Shown: positions 1-9,284, numbered from the stretch's first letter. The stretch is 64,000 nt of DNA from Planctomycetia bacterium (GCA_005790605.1 SXUI01000051.1:62001-126000), one strand, 5' to 3'. The notes: generated from the letters alone by a model not told the origin. A program made the numbers and translations.

Positions 1-753
1 GCTGAGTACCGCATCCGCCTCAACGAAGGCGCGTTGGACTTTTTCGACGAGCATCGGCGTCGCATCAGAGTTGCGGCGACTGCGTGCGCGATTCTGCTTG
101 CGGTTGGTGGCGGCGTGTACTGGTGGACGAACGTTCGATTTCGTCCACCCCCATCGATCTTTGATTCGCCGGTTGATGATGTGTTTGGGTATCTCTCGTT
201 GTCTGACTTCTCGAAGCTTCCGCTTGACGAGCGACTTGAGTTTCTTCTGAGTCTGGCCGACCGATTCCGGAATTTCAGTCAAGGAGATTCTGCTGCTGCT
301 GCTGCGTTCTTGGCTGGTCTCGCCGGACCTGCCCGCGAACAAGCGACGCAAAATGTTCGCCTCCTCGCAAAGGACATCCTCGCACAGGGCGCGTCTGGCT
401 ACTTCGAACTTCCTGAGGCGCAGCGTGGAAAGTACATCGACGAATGGCTCTTGAAGTGGATGAAGACCGGCGAGCGCATCACGACAGGCAAAGAGCGCGA
501 AGGCAGTGATGATGAGCGATTGAAGGACCTCAAGGACGACGCAAAACGTGGAGAAGCACGCCGCACTGAGCGGTTCGGAGGTGGGGGTGACGGCGAAGGC
601 CCTTCAACAAACACGATGCCGTCGCTGTCGGGTGAAGGCGCGACGCGCTTCCTCGACTTCTGGGGCAGTGATGTTGAGAGCGCTTCGACCCCGCGCGAGC
701 AGGGGCAGATTGTTCGATTTCTCGGTGATGTTCGCAAGCGCGTGCTGCAGTAG
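1..753 (+). CDS. Membrane-anchored protein of unknown function, 5' end outside window
   Basis: The reading frame is open from the first base, so the gene almost certainly starts upstream; the TTG at 34 is only the first possible start inside the window. One hydrophobic segment (about residues 31-50 of the visible part) ends in YWW and is followed by a soluble region. That region holds an Ala run, a charged Lys/Asp/Glu/Arg stretch and a Gly-rich linker before a final helical part. This suggests a single-pass membrane protein with a basic juxtamembrane segment facing the cytoplasm. I do not recognise the family. The TAG stop is followed immediately by a repeat element, so the transcript probably carries that repeat in its 3' end. 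Confidence 0.7.
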   Translation, partial: AEYRIRLNEGALDFFDEHRRRIRVAATACAILLAVGGGVYWWTNVRFRPPPSIFDSPVDDVFGYLSLSDFSKLPLDERLEFLLSLADRFRNFSQGDSAAAAAFLAGLAGPAREQATQNVRLLAKDILAQGASGYFELPEAQRGKYIDEWLLKWMKTGERITTGKEREGSDDERLKDLKDDAKRGEARRTERFGGGGDGEGPSTNTMPSLSGEGATRFLDFWGSDVESASTPREQGQIVRFLGDVRKRVLQ

Positions 754-988
754 TTGAGCGCTCGCGACTTGGAATCCGCTCCAAGCAGCGGATTCCTCGC
801 TCGCTTTCGACTGCGCCGCCGCGAGTGAATCGCGAGCGGCGCAATTCCGGCGTCTTCTGTTCGCGCTCTACTGACGCACTGAGGCCGCCCTCCGGCCGTC
901 GCGATTCACTCGCGCGGCCGGAGTCCAAAGCGAGTGCAGCGTTTTTGCCGCTGGCCTTGCAGCGGCAGGAAACCTGCACGAGCGCTCA
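754..988 (+). repeat. Dispersed repeat, copy A (full length)
   Basis: The element begins with TTGAGCGCTCG on the base after the stop codon of the upstream gene and ends with CGAGCGCTCA, giving inverted ends. Inside are three hairpins: ggaatccgct / agcggattcc at 771-796, ctccggccg / cggccggag in the middle, and gccgctg / cagcggc near the 3' end. The first 114 bp are identical to copy B at 1120, and the last 70 or so differ by only a few bases. It contains no transposase and no plausible gene of its own. It resembles a REP- or MITE-like non-autonomous element. Confidence 0.85.
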
Positions 989-993
989 GATTC

Positions 994-1116
994 TTGAGCA
1001 CTCGCGACTTGCGGCGCGTTGGATCCAGTTCGCGACCGTGGTGATAGGCGCGCCGCCTCGCTCGCTTTCGACTGCGGCGCGGCGAGTGAATCGCCTGCAC
1101 CGCAAACTCGGAGCAA
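994..1116 (+). repeat. Dispersed repeat, diverged partial copy A'
   Basis: It starts with TTGAGCACTCGCGACTTG, one base off the family terminus. It keeps the segment reading CTCGCTCGCTTTCGACTGCG followed by GGCGAGTGAATCGCC, but has lost the first hairpin and the 3' half. It lies between full copies A and B, so this gap is a tandem cluster of three family members. Confidence 0.65.
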
Positions 1117-1119
1117 GGT

Positions 1120-1356
1120 TTGAGCGCTCGCGACTTGGAATCCGCTCCAAGCAGCGGATTCCTCGCTCGCTTTCGACTGCGCCGCCGCGAGTGAATCGCG
1201 AGCGGCGCAATTCCGGCGTCTTCTGTTCGCGCTTTACCGACGCACTAAGCCAGATCTCCGGCGGTGCCGATTCACTCGGTCCGCCGGAGTCCAAAGCGAG
1301 TGCAGCGTTTTTGCCGCTGGCCTTGCAGCGGCAAGAAACCTGCCACGAGCGCTCAA
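1120..1356 (+). repeat. Dispersed repeat, copy B (full length)
   Basis: This is a direct repeat of copy A with the same TTGAGCGCTCG and CGAGCGCTCAA ends and the same first hairpin (1137-1162). The middle hairpin differs in sequence from copy A but still pairs (ctccggcgg with ccgccggag). That is the kind of compensatory change expected if the structure is under selection. It ends 14 bp from the stop of the minus-strand helicase gene, so the cluster lies between two convergent genes. Confidence 0.85.
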
Positions 1357-1370
1357 GGGACGGGACGAGC

Positions 1371-3962
1371 TCAAGGGTCGCGCCAGTCATGCCGCGGGTA
1401 GCGCCGGCGAAGCGCGTTCCGCATTTCGGGGTAGAGCACGCGCCAGAAATTCCCGAGATCCTGCGTAACTTGCAACGGTCGGAGGTTTGGGCCGAGGAGT
1501 TCAAGCGTGATCGTCTGCCTTCCGCCCGCGACGGATGGTGTTTCGTGCAGTCCAAAGAAGTCTTGGATCTTCGATCGACCGCGCGGTGATGCGCCTCTGG
1601 TGTACTCAAGTTTCATCTTGCGACCACTCGGAAGCCCGATGGATGAAGGAGCCATGCGTTCGACGAATTGGAGGTCATCCCAGCTGAGCGCGCTTCGAAG
1701 CGCCTCAAGCGACGATCTCGCCTCAACTTCCTTCGCTCGGACACAGCCGGCGACGAGTTCAGCGCGCAGCACCGCGAGGTCTTCTGCCTCATAGGTCAAC
1801 AATGCCCGTTCGGGAAACCAATCGGCGACGCATCGCACGCGTTCAATCCACTGTGCGCTGTGACTCTCCCAATCTTCGAAGCTGATTTCGCCGCTGTCGA
1901 TCCGCGAAACGAGTTCCGCTTCGACTGCAGGCGAAGGAGTTGCCGGGCGCGCGATGCGTGCCACTGGAATCTCTGCAAACAACTCCTCTTCGACACACTC
2001 GACTGCGCGAAGCGTCGTATTCCATTGCGTCACGAGTCGGGTTGTGAAGCACTCAGGGAGGGCGGACTCGACAAGCGCGCGGGAGATTGGGTGCGCGATT
2101 GGAATCGAGACGAGGCGATCGTGATCCGGGCCGCTTTCTCGTAACTCGAGTGCGAGCAGAAAACCGGGCGCGTGAACAATCGATGACTTCGCGAGTTCAA
2201 CCTTGCGCCGAGTTTGCATTGCGCAGTGCGGGCGATCGCGCTCATGTTTGAACGCGATTCGATCCTTGAATCCCGCGAGAAGTGCCGCGGAAACTGCCTC
2301 GGTCGAATCATCACTGCCGCCCTTTGGGAGCCGATCGAGTGCGCGTTCAAACTGCGCTGCAACGAGGGCTGCCTCGCGACACGCGAGGGCGTCGCGACTT
2401 TCCGAGGCGCCGCGCTGCATCGTCGCGCTGATGAGTCGTTCGCGCGCGATGGCGTCACTCTGCGGATCCTGATCGTGCAAGAGCGTTTGCAATTGGTGTT
2501 CACTCATCCCTTCAGCGGGATCGCGATCACTCACACTTGCGGCGATACGCGCGAGTCGACTCGCGCATCCAAGTCGTTTCGCTTCGACAAGTGCCCGCGC
2601 AAGTCTTGGATGCGCAGCAAGGGTGGCCATCTGGTGACCAATGGGGGAGAGTGCGCCGTCTGCGTCAATCGCGCCAAGCATGAAAAGTGTTCGTTGCGCT
2701 TCGGAGAGACGCGCGGCATCGGGTGCGTCAAGCCACGGAAAGTGCACGACATCTCGAACCCCGAGCGACATCGTCTCAAGGAGCGTCGCGCACAAGTCGA
2801 TCCGCACGACCTCCGGCGGCGTGTGGGTTTCTCGCCGCTCTTGTTCAGCCACACTCCAGAGTCGATGCGCATTTCCTACGGCGGTTCGACCGGCGCGACC
2901 TGATCGCTGGAGTGCGCTCGACTTTGAGATCGGTTCGACGCGAAGCGTGTCGAGGCCGCGCAAGGTGTCGTAGCGATGGACGCGTGCAAGCCCGCTATCG
3001 ATCACGGTGCAAACACCCGGGATGGTGAGGCTCGTTTCAGCGACATTCGTTGCGACGATCACGCGTCGATTTCGAATCGGATCGGCTGCGCTGACAGCGC
3101 GATCTTGCTGCTCAGGCGTGAGTGATCCGTGCAACGGGAGGATCTCGCACGCGACGCCTGCCCGGGCAGCGGCGATCTGCGCGCGCTCCATGGTCTTCAG
3201 AATCTCGAACACACCCGGCATGAAGACGAGCACATGGCCGGGATCATCGGATCGTCCATTCGCGAATTCCTCAAGCACGCGCTCAAGTGCTGAAGCTGCC
3301 AGTTCCCAACATGGTTCACGCGATGCTCTCGCGAGATAGTGCACATCGACACCGAAGGCACTCCCTTGCGCTTCGATCGTCGCGCACGAGAGGAAGTCAG
3401 CGAGTCGCCGCGCCTCGAGCGTCGCGCTCGTCACGATCATCTTGAGATCTCTTCGCCGTGTCTCTTGCAGTGTCTTCACTAACCCAAGCGCGACATCGAC
3501 GGCGATCGATCGCTCGTGGAACTCATCGAGAATGACGCAACCGACGCGACCGAGCGTGGGATCGTGCTGTATCTGCCGAACGAAGAGGCCGTCGGTGACG
3601 AAGCGAATCCGCGTGGTGGCAGAGACCTTTCGATCGTGGCGAGTTTCATAGCCCACCAATCCGCCGACAGCCTCGCCGAGTTCCGCCGCCACGCGCGTGG
3701 CAAGCATGCGCGCGGCGATTCGTCGCGGTTCGAGAATGACTATCTCGCCCTGCGCGCAGGCATTTTCGAGCAAAATCTTCGGCAATTGCGTCGACTTGCC
3801 GCTCCCCGTAGGCGCGACCACAACCGCTCGGTTGCCGGCACGGAGCGCATCGATGATCGCATCGCGGCAACGATGGATAGGGAGTTGCGACGGATCAAAT
3901 GGCTGGATCATGCGCACCGTCGCCAGGAATGCGTCGATGCTTGACGCCGCCGCGTGTTCCAT
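1371..3962 (-). CDS. hrpB: ATP-dependent helicase HrpB (DEAH family)
   Basis: Predicted cytoplasmic RNA-dependent ATPase of the DEAH HrpA/HrpB family; its exact substrate in bacteria is poorly defined. Counting from the chosen ATG, Walker A GSGKST lies at about 53-58, DEFH at 146-149, SAT at 179-181 and QRSGRAGR at 352-359. The C-terminus has the HrpB-specific signature FFGLHETP ... VTQDLGNFW ... YPEMRNALRRRYPRH, which separates it from HrpA. At about 863 aa it matches the family length. The frame stays open upstream to 4202, but those 80 residues are low-complexity read-through of the neighbouring gene. Starts at 3962 or 3911 (MIQPFDPSQL) both fit. Either one overlaps the end of the upstream LOG gene, so the two are probably cotranscribed. 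Confidence 0.93.
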   Translation of the reverse strand: MEHAAASSIDAFLATVRMIQPFDPSQLPIHRCRDAIIDALRAGNRAVVVAPTGSGKSTQLPKILLENACAQGEIVILEPRRIAARMLATRVAAELGEAVGGLVGYETRHDRKVSATTRIRFVTDGLFVRQIQHDPTLGRVGCVILDEFHERSIAVDVALGLVKTLQETRRRDLKMIVTSATLEARRLADFLSCATIEAQGSAFGVDVHYLARASREPCWELAASALERVLEEFANGRSDDPGHVLVFMPGVFEILKTMERAQIAAARAGVACEILPLHGSLTPEQQDRAVSAADPIRNRRVIVATNVAETSLTIPGVCTVIDSGLARVHRYDTLRGLDTLRVEPISKSSALQRSGRAGRTAVGNAHRLWSVAEQERRETHTPPEVVRIDLCATLLETMSLGVRDVVHFPWLDAPDAARLSEAQRTLFMLGAIDADGALSPIGHQMATLAAHPRLARALVEAKRLGCASRLARIAASVSDRDPAEGMSEHQLQTLLHDQDPQSDAIARERLISATMQRGASESRDALACREAALVAAQFERALDRLPKGGSDDSTEAVSAALLAGFKDRIAFKHERDRPHCAMQTRRKVELAKSSIVHAPGFLLALELRESGPDHDRLVSIPIAHPISRALVESALPECFTTRLVTQWNTTLRAVECVEEELFAEIPVARIARPATPSPAVEAELVSRIDSGEISFEDWESHSAQWIERVRCVADWFPERALLTYEAEDLAVLRAELVAGCVRAKEVEARSSLEALRSALSWDDLQFVERMAPSSIGLPSGRKMKLEYTRGASPRGRSKIQDFFGLHETPSVAGGRQTITLELLGPNLRPLQVTQDLGNFWRVLYPEMRNALRRRYPRHDWRDP

Positions 3963-4674
3963 CGCCTGTCTGTCGTTCTTCGCGGTCACGCTCGAAGCGC
4001 GGGAGCTTCGGCGCCACGAGGCGTTCGCCGACGGAAGACTCCCAGACGAATTGCACGGCTTCCTCCACGCTGTCGGTGACCATGAAGAGATCGAAGTCTT
4101 CGGGCGAGACGGTCTTGTACTCATCGCGCAGCGTTGCACGGAACCAATCGAGGAGTCCGTTCCAGAAGTCACGGCCCACGAGCACGACGGGAAATGGCTC
4201 AATTTTCAGGGTTTGCATGAGCGTGAGCGCTTCGAAGAGTTCATCCATGGTCCCGAATCCACCCGGGAAAATGATGAAGCCTTTCGCGTACTTCACGAAC
4301 ATAACTTTGCGGACGAAGAAGTAGCGGAACTCCAAGTCAATGTTCTGCCAGGGATTTGGATTCTGCTCCATCGGGAGAACGATGTTGAGGCCAACGCTTG
4401 TGCCGCCGGCCTCTCGTGCGCCCTTGTTTGCAGCTTCCATGATTCCAGGGCCGCCACCAGTGATCACCGCGAAGCCCTTTTGCACAAGGAGCTTCCCGCA
4501 CTGCTCAGCAAGTGCGTAGTGTGGGTGAGACGGGCTCAGTCGCGCGCTGCCGAAAACACTGACTGCGGGCCCAAGTTGCGAGAGCGTTTCGACGCCTTCT
4601 ACGAACTCGCTCACGATTCGAAAGACTCGCCATGACTCGAGGCTGAGTGATTGCCGACGCGCACTGGTATCCAT
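3895..4674 (-). CDS. LOG-family (TIGR00730) Rossmann-fold protein
   Basis: A 259-residue protein with both family signatures: GGPGIMEAANKGA at about 73-86 and PGGFGTMDE at 137-145. These form the phosphoribohydrolase active site of LOG-family nucleotide 5'-monophosphate nucleosidases, often mislabelled lysine decarboxylase. Known members cleave N6-modified or ordinary nucleoside monophosphates; which substrate applies here cannot be told. The last 30 residues are polar and poorly conserved, and their DNA also encodes the start of hrpB. The start codon has a TACGCT hexamer 6 nt upstream and no Shine-Dalgarno sequence, so the message may be leaderless. Confidence 0.88.
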   Translation of the reverse strand: MDTSARRQSLSLESWRVFRIVSEFVEGVETLSQLGPAVSVFGSARLSPSHPHYALAEQCGKLLVQKGFAVITGGGPGIMEAANKGAREAGGTSVGLNIVLPMEQNPNPWQNIDLEFRYFFVRKVMFVKYAKGFIIFPGGFGTMDELFEALTLMQTLKIEPFPVVLVGRDFWNGLLDWFRATLRDEYKTVSPEDFDLFMVTDSVEEAVQFVWESSVGERLVAPKLPRFERDREERQTGDGTRGGVKHRRIPGDGAHDPAI

Positions 4675-4680
4675 TCGTGC

Positions 4681-4686
4681 AGCGTA
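4681..4686 (-). promoter_or_regulatory. -10 element of a likely leaderless promoter (LOG gene)
   Basis: Minus-strand TACGCT lies 6 nt before the ATG at 4674, so transcription would start at or next to the start codon. The same spacing recurs at seven other genes here. No convincing -35 is visible. Confidence 0.5.
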
Positions 4687-4753
4687 GGGGTTTATTCGGC
4701 ATGCGGGGCTGATTTCGTAACTCTTTGCCGCAAAGATAGTTAGACACGCAGAT

Positions 4754-4783
4754 TTGCGTTCAAGGAGTCAGTTTGGCTACACT
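4754..4783 (+). promoter_or_regulatory. Likely leaderless promoter of folC
   Basis: TTGCGT (4754-4759), an 18-nt spacer and TACACT (4778-4783) form a sigma70-like promoter. The -10 box ends 6 nt before the ATG at 4790. The predicted transcription start therefore coincides with the start codon and there is no room for a ribosome-binding site. Confidence 0.5.
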
Positions 4784-4789
4784 CGCCAT

Positions 4790-6388
4790 ATGTCCAAAGT
4801 TCCTTCCGCATCGAGTGCTCGCACCGCTGCGTCATCGTCAAAGTCCGCTTCGACTCGCACACCGAAAAAGGCCACGCAGACTCCTGTGAAGGGGAAGGGG
4901 AAGCAAGTCGCCGAGGTGAAGTCCGCCCCGCCGACCCGTGGCTCGAAGGCCAAGACCAAACCAGTTGAAGCCGTGCCAGTGGCCGCCAAGAGCGTGACCA
5001 AGGCCTCGGCGATCTCAGCGATTACGAACTTTTCCTCGGCGGTTCGATATCTGCTCGAGCGCACGGATTTCGAGCGCATGCGAACAGTGAAGTACAACGA
5101 AGAGACATTCACGCTTGCGCGCATGCATGCGATTCTTGGGAAGTTGGGAAATCCGCACCAACAGATTCGCACAGTGCATGTGGCCGGGACCAATGGCAAG
5201 GGTTCGACTGTGGCGATGATCGCCTCGATGTTGCAGGCGTGCGGCTACACCGTTGGTGTGTACACGAGTCCGCACTTGATGGACATTCGTGAGCGGATCG
5301 CTGTGAACGGAAACCTCGTCGATCGCAACACATTCGCGGAACTCACGAAGCAGGTCGCTGTTGCAGCTTCCAAGGCTGGCGTGGATCCCACATTCTTCGA
5401 GGTGCTCACTGCAGCTGCGTTCAAGCACTTCGTTGATCAAGCGGTCGACATCGCGATCATCGAAGTCGGTCTTGGTGGACGACTTGACTCGACGAATGTG
5501 ATTACTCCAGACGCAAGTGTGATCACTTCGATCGATTTCGATCATGTCAAACTGCTTGGTGCAACGCTCCCGGAGATTGCGCGCGAAAAGGCAGGCATTT
5601 TCAAGCGGGGCGTGCCTGCGTTCATCTTCGAAAGCGAAGCGATCGTTGAGAAGACTTTGGCCGAATCCGCCGCCGCGGTTGGAGCGCCACTCCGCATCGT
5701 CAACAAGGACATCGACTTTTCAAGTCGCTTCTGCGTCACCGATGACCTCGGTCCGCATGCGCGCGTTTGCCTCTATTCGAAGACCTCGCGGCTCGAACAC
5801 CTTCCCGTTCCGCTTTCGGGCGAGCACATGGCAATCAACTGCGGCCTCGCCCTCGCCGTCGTCGACCATCTTCGCACGGTTGGCTTCGACTGCCCCGAAG
5901 ACAAGCTAACGACGGGATTGGCCGCGACAAAGGTGTCTGGCCGGATGCAGCTTGTGTGGGAACGCCCGCGCGTGGTCGTGGATGGCGCGCACAACCCAGC
6001 GGCGGTCGGCGCGCTCATGCGCTGCATCGGCGCGCACATTCCCTACGACTCGATGGTGTGCGTATTCGGTTGCTGCGCAGATAAGGACATCCCCGGACTC
6101 CTCGACAAGCTCAATCTTGGCGCCGACAAGGTCATCTTTACGAAGTCGCCTTCGACGCCGCGTTCGGCGGATCCAGAGGATCTTCAGAAGATGTTCAATG
6201 AACGCAGCGGCAAGATGAGCATGATTGCGCGGTCGGTGCCTGAGGCATTGGAGATGGCGACTCGCGCGGTCAGTCGTGACGACCTCGTCTGCGTGACGGG
6301 CTCGTTCTATCTCGTCGGAGACACACTGAAGCATCTCGCGCAGCTCGATCGCAATGTGGGCGGGAAGATTCCCGCGGTTGTGAAGTAG
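4790..6388 (+). CDS. folC: Bifunctional folylpolyglutamate synthase / dihydrofolate synthase
   Basis: Adds glutamate to dihydropteroate or folate in the cytoplasm, an ATP-dependent Mur-ligase-type reaction. The P-loop VAGTNGKGSTVAM lies at about residues 131-143, followed by YTSPHLMDIRERI and, later, EVGLGGRLDSTN and VVDGAHNPAAV, all FolC landmarks. The protein is about 532 aa, roughly 80-100 longer than usual. The excess is an N-terminal Lys/Ala/Ser/Thr/Pro-rich tail of about 75 residues before the conserved start of the family. An in-frame start at 4754 exists, but the ATG at 4790 fits the promoter spacing. leuS follows after 10 bp. Confidence 0.94.
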   Translation: MSKVPSASSARTAASSSKSASTRTPKKATQTPVKGKGKQVAEVKSAPPTRGSKAKTKPVEAVPVAAKSVTKASAISAITNFSSAVRYLLERTDFERMRTVKYNEETFTLARMHAILGKLGNPHQQIRTVHVAGTNGKGSTVAMIASMLQACGYTVGVYTSPHLMDIRERIAVNGNLVDRNTFAELTKQVAVAASKAGVDPTFFEVLTAAAFKHFVDQAVDIAIIEVGLGGRLDSTNVITPDASVITSIDFDHVKLLGATLPEIAREKAGIFKRGVPAFIFESEAIVEKTLAESAAAVGAPLRIVNKDIDFSSRFCVTDDLGPHARVCLYSKTSRLEHLPVPLSGEHMAINCGLALAVVDHLRTVGFDCPEDKLTTGLAATKVSGRMQLVWERPRVVVDGAHNPAAVGALMRCIGAHIPYDSMVCVFGCCADKDIPGLLDKLNLGADKVIFTKSPSTPRSADPEDLQKMFNERSGKMSMIARSVPEALEMATRAVSRDDLVCVTGSFYLVGDTLKHLAQLDRNVGGKIPAVVK

Positions 6389-6391
6389 ACT
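6386..6391 (+). promoter_or_regulatory. -10 element of a likely leaderless promoter (leuS)
   Basis: TAGACT overlaps the folC stop codon and lies 7 nt before the leuS ATG. No Shine-Dalgarno sequence is seen. leuS may thus have its own leaderless start in addition to read-through from folC. Confidence 0.45.
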
Positions 6392-6398
6392 TCAGTCG

Positions 6399-9284
6399 AT
6401 GTCGCAGCAGTCCTCCACGACGCCAAACGGTCAGCCTGTCTCGTTGCCCTCAGAAACTCCGCATCGCTATGCGGCGGCATTTGCATGCGCGCTTGAAGTT
6501 GCGTGGCAGGGGCGGTGGGAACGCGACGATCTCTATCGTTCGTTGAATCCTGGCGACGCTGGCTTTGATGCGTCGAAGCCGAAGTACTACTGCCTCGACA
6601 TGTTTCCGTACCCAAGCGGTGCGGGTCTCCATGTCGGTCACCCTGAGGGGTACACCGCGACGGACATTCTCTGCCGATACAAACGAATGCAGGGTTGCAA
6701 TGTGTTGCACCCAATGGGATGGGATGCGTTCGGCCTTCCAGCTGAGCAATACGCAATTCAAACAGGCGTGCACCCGCGTGAGACCACGCGCAACGCGATT
6801 GCGACTTTCAAACGCCAGCTTCAGCGATTCGGATTCTCGTATGACTGGAATCGCGAGTTCGCGACGATCGAGCCGGAGTACTACCACTGGACGCAGTGGA
6901 TCTGGCTCCAGTGCTACCACGCCTACTTCGACGAGTCGACGCAGCGCGCGCGGCCGATTGCGGAACTTGAGTCGAGACTGAAGTCCGAGGACGCGTGCAT
7001 TGACGGTGCGGACGGCGAGGCGCCGGTGAAGTGGAGCGCTGCGACTTCGTTGCAGCGGCAGCAGCATCTCGATCGCTACAGACTCGCGTACCTCGGTACC
7101 CAAACGGTGAACTGGTGCCCAAAGCTCGGCACGGTGCTCGCGAATGAAGAAGTTCTGAATGGCCGCAGTGAGCGGGGCGGGTTTCCTGTGATGCGCATGC
7201 CGCTGCGGCAATGGATGTTCCGCATCACGGCGTACGCCGATCGATTGCTCGCCGATTTGTCACTCGTCCAGTGGCCTGAATCGACGCGCGCCATGCAGGC
7301 AGAGTGGATCGGTCGAAGCGAAGGCGCGGAGATTCGCTTCGCTGTCCTGCGCGGAGCGAGTGTCGAGAGCGAGTCGTTGAGTGTGTTCACAACGCGCCCA
7401 GACACGCTCTTTGGTGCGACATTCATGGTCATCGCACCGGAGCATCCGCTTGTCGCCTCGATTTTGTCGAGCCCGCACGCGCAAACGGATGTTGATGCAC
7501 TTCGCGTGTATGTGGAATCGGCGAAACACCGCTCGGATGTCGATCGTCAAGCGGCGGCGAAGGTCAAGACCGGCGTCTTTACGGGTGCGTACGCGCGCAA
7601 TCCGGCCAATGGAGCCCAAGTCCCGATTTGGGTCGCGGACTACGTGCTGATGGGTTACGGCACCGGCGCGATCATGGCCGTCCCTGCGCATGACGAGCGC
7701 GACTTTGAGTTTGCCAAACAATTCAATCTCTCGATTCTTCAAGTTGTTGAAATCGAAGGCATGGAGTTTGACGGCACGCGCGCGACTTCTGGAGAGGGCC
7801 TCGCGACGCACAGCAGTGGTTCGCTCTGCACGCTTGACGGCCTGCGCACGCACGAAGCGAAGGCTGTCATGACCCGCGCGCTTGAGGCCGCGGGTGTTGG
7901 ATCTGGTCGCGTGCAGTATCGATTGCGCGATTGGCTCTTTTCTCGGCAGCGATATTGGGGCGAGCCTTTCCCCGTTGTGTTTGACGCGGATGGATTGCAT
8001 CATCCGATTGCAGAGTCGCACCTTCCTGTGCATCTGCCTGAACTCGTCGACTTCCATCCGATCGAGAGCGCGACGCCGATGCCGCCACTTGGCAAGGCGC
8101 GCGAGTGGGTGGAAACCACCGCAGGTGCAGCGGGCGTCAATGATCTCCCTGCTGACGCGCGCGTTCGCCGTGAAACGAACACGATGCCGAACTGGGCGGG
8201 TTCGTGTTGGTACTACCTTCGCTACTGCGACCCGAAGAATCAAGCGCGATTCATCTCAAGCGAGGCGGAGCAGTATTGGATGACGAGCCGCCGCGCGGAT
8301 GGTTCGATGCACGCAGGCGGCGTGGATCTCTACATCGGTGGCGCGGAGCACGCTGTGCTTCACCTGCTGTACGCGCGATTCTGGCACAAGGTGTTATTCG
8401 ACCTCGGGCATGTTTCGACACCGGAACCGTTCGGTCGCCTGTTTCATCAGGGACTGATTCAATCCCACGCGTATCAGCGACCCGACGGTTCTTTGGTTGC
8501 GATTGACCTCGTCCGCGAAGTGGACGGCAAGATGGTCGAGAGCGAAAACGGCGCGCCGGTCACGCAGATCGTCGCGAAGATGTCGAAGACGCTGAAGAAT
8601 GTGGTGAACCCAGATGATGTGATCGCGGAGTACGGCGCCGACACATTCCGTCTGTACGAGATGTACATGGGACCGCTGGAGGCAGCGAAGCCATGGAACA
8701 CGCGCGATATTGTCGGCGTGCATCGGTTCCTGCAGCGCGCGTGGCGACTTGCGGTCGATGAGACGACGGGCGCATTGCTCCTCGCGAAGCAGGAGGACCC
8801 CGCGCTCGAGCGGCTCTTACATCGCACCATTCAGCGCGTCGGTGAACAGATTGAACGGCTTGGTTTCAACACCGCAATCGCAAGCATGATTGAGTTGGTG
8901 AACGCGGCGACGCGGCCAATGGATCTCGCTGATGCAACGCAAGGCGGACTGACGCGATCACAACTGGAGCGATTCACGCAGCTGCTTGCACCGTTCGCGC
9001 CTCATATCGCCGAGGAACTCTGGTGCAGACTTGGCCATGCTTCGTCGATTCACTTGACGGCTTGGCCCTCGTTCGACGCGGCGCTGCTTGAGGAGCACGA
9101 GGTTGAAGTCCCCGTGCAGGTGCGAGGCAAGATCCGCGCGCGAATCATGGTGCCCAAGATCGCAAACGCCCAAGAGACAGAGGCGCTTGCTCTCGCGCAT
9201 GCGAGTGTGCGAGAGGCACTCGGCGGCGCGACACCAAAGAAGGTCATCGTCGTGCCACTTCGCATGGTGAACATCGTCGTTTGA
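6399..9284 (+). CDS. leuS: Leucyl-tRNA synthetase
   Basis: Charges tRNA-Leu with leucine. The class I signatures are clear: PYPSGAGLHVGH (HIGH equivalent at 78-81) and KMSKT at about 727-731. Between them lie the CP1 editing domain (TTRPDTLFGATFMVIAPEH; GTGAIMAVPAHDERD) and the zinc-binding/tRNA-recognition stretches. The protein is 961 aa, about 100 longer than the Escherichia coli enzyme. The extra length includes an N-terminal extension and a polar insertion at about 185-225, just before the NWCPKLGTVLANEEV motif. Nothing suggests damage. Confidence 0.97.
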   Translation: MSQQSSTTPNGQPVSLPSETPHRYAAAFACALEVAWQGRWERDDLYRSLNPGDAGFDASKPKYYCLDMFPYPSGAGLHVGHPEGYTATDILCRYKRMQGCNVLHPMGWDAFGLPAEQYAIQTGVHPRETTRNAIATFKRQLQRFGFSYDWNREFATIEPEYYHWTQWIWLQCYHAYFDESTQRARPIAELESRLKSEDACIDGADGEAPVKWSAATSLQRQQHLDRYRLAYLGTQTVNWCPKLGTVLANEEVLNGRSERGGFPVMRMPLRQWMFRITAYADRLLADLSLVQWPESTRAMQAEWIGRSEGAEIRFAVLRGASVESESLSVFTTRPDTLFGATFMVIAPEHPLVASILSSPHAQTDVDALRVYVESAKHRSDVDRQAAAKVKTGVFTGAYARNPANGAQVPIWVADYVLMGYGTGAIMAVPAHDERDFEFAKQFNLSILQVVEIEGMEFDGTRATSGEGLATHSSGSLCTLDGLRTHEAKAVMTRALEAAGVGSGRVQYRLRDWLFSRQRYWGEPFPVVFDADGLHHPIAESHLPVHLPELVDFHPIESATPMPPLGKAREWVETTAGAAGVNDLPADARVRRETNTMPNWAGSCWYYLRYCDPKNQARFISSEAEQYWMTSRRADGSMHAGGVDLYIGGAEHAVLHLLYARFWHKVLFDLGHVSTPEPFGRLFHQGLIQSHAYQRPDGSLVAIDLVREVDGKMVESENGAPVTQIVAKMSKTLKNVVNPDDVIAEYGADTFRLYEMYMGPLEAAKPWNTRDIVGVHRFLQRAWRLAVDETTGALLLAKQEDPALERLLHRTIQRVGEQIERLGFNTAIASMIELVNAATRPMDLADATQGGLTRSQLERFTQLLAPFAPHIAEELWCRLGHASSIHLTAWPSFDAALLEEHEVEVPVQVRGKIRARIMVPKIANAQETEALALAHASVREALGGATPKKVIVVPLRMVNIVV

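Noticed and set aside
825-1589. Open frame of 254 codons across the repeat cluster
   Set aside because: It exists because the repeat units are GC-rich and lack stops; it runs into the antisense of hrpB and has no start signal or domain.
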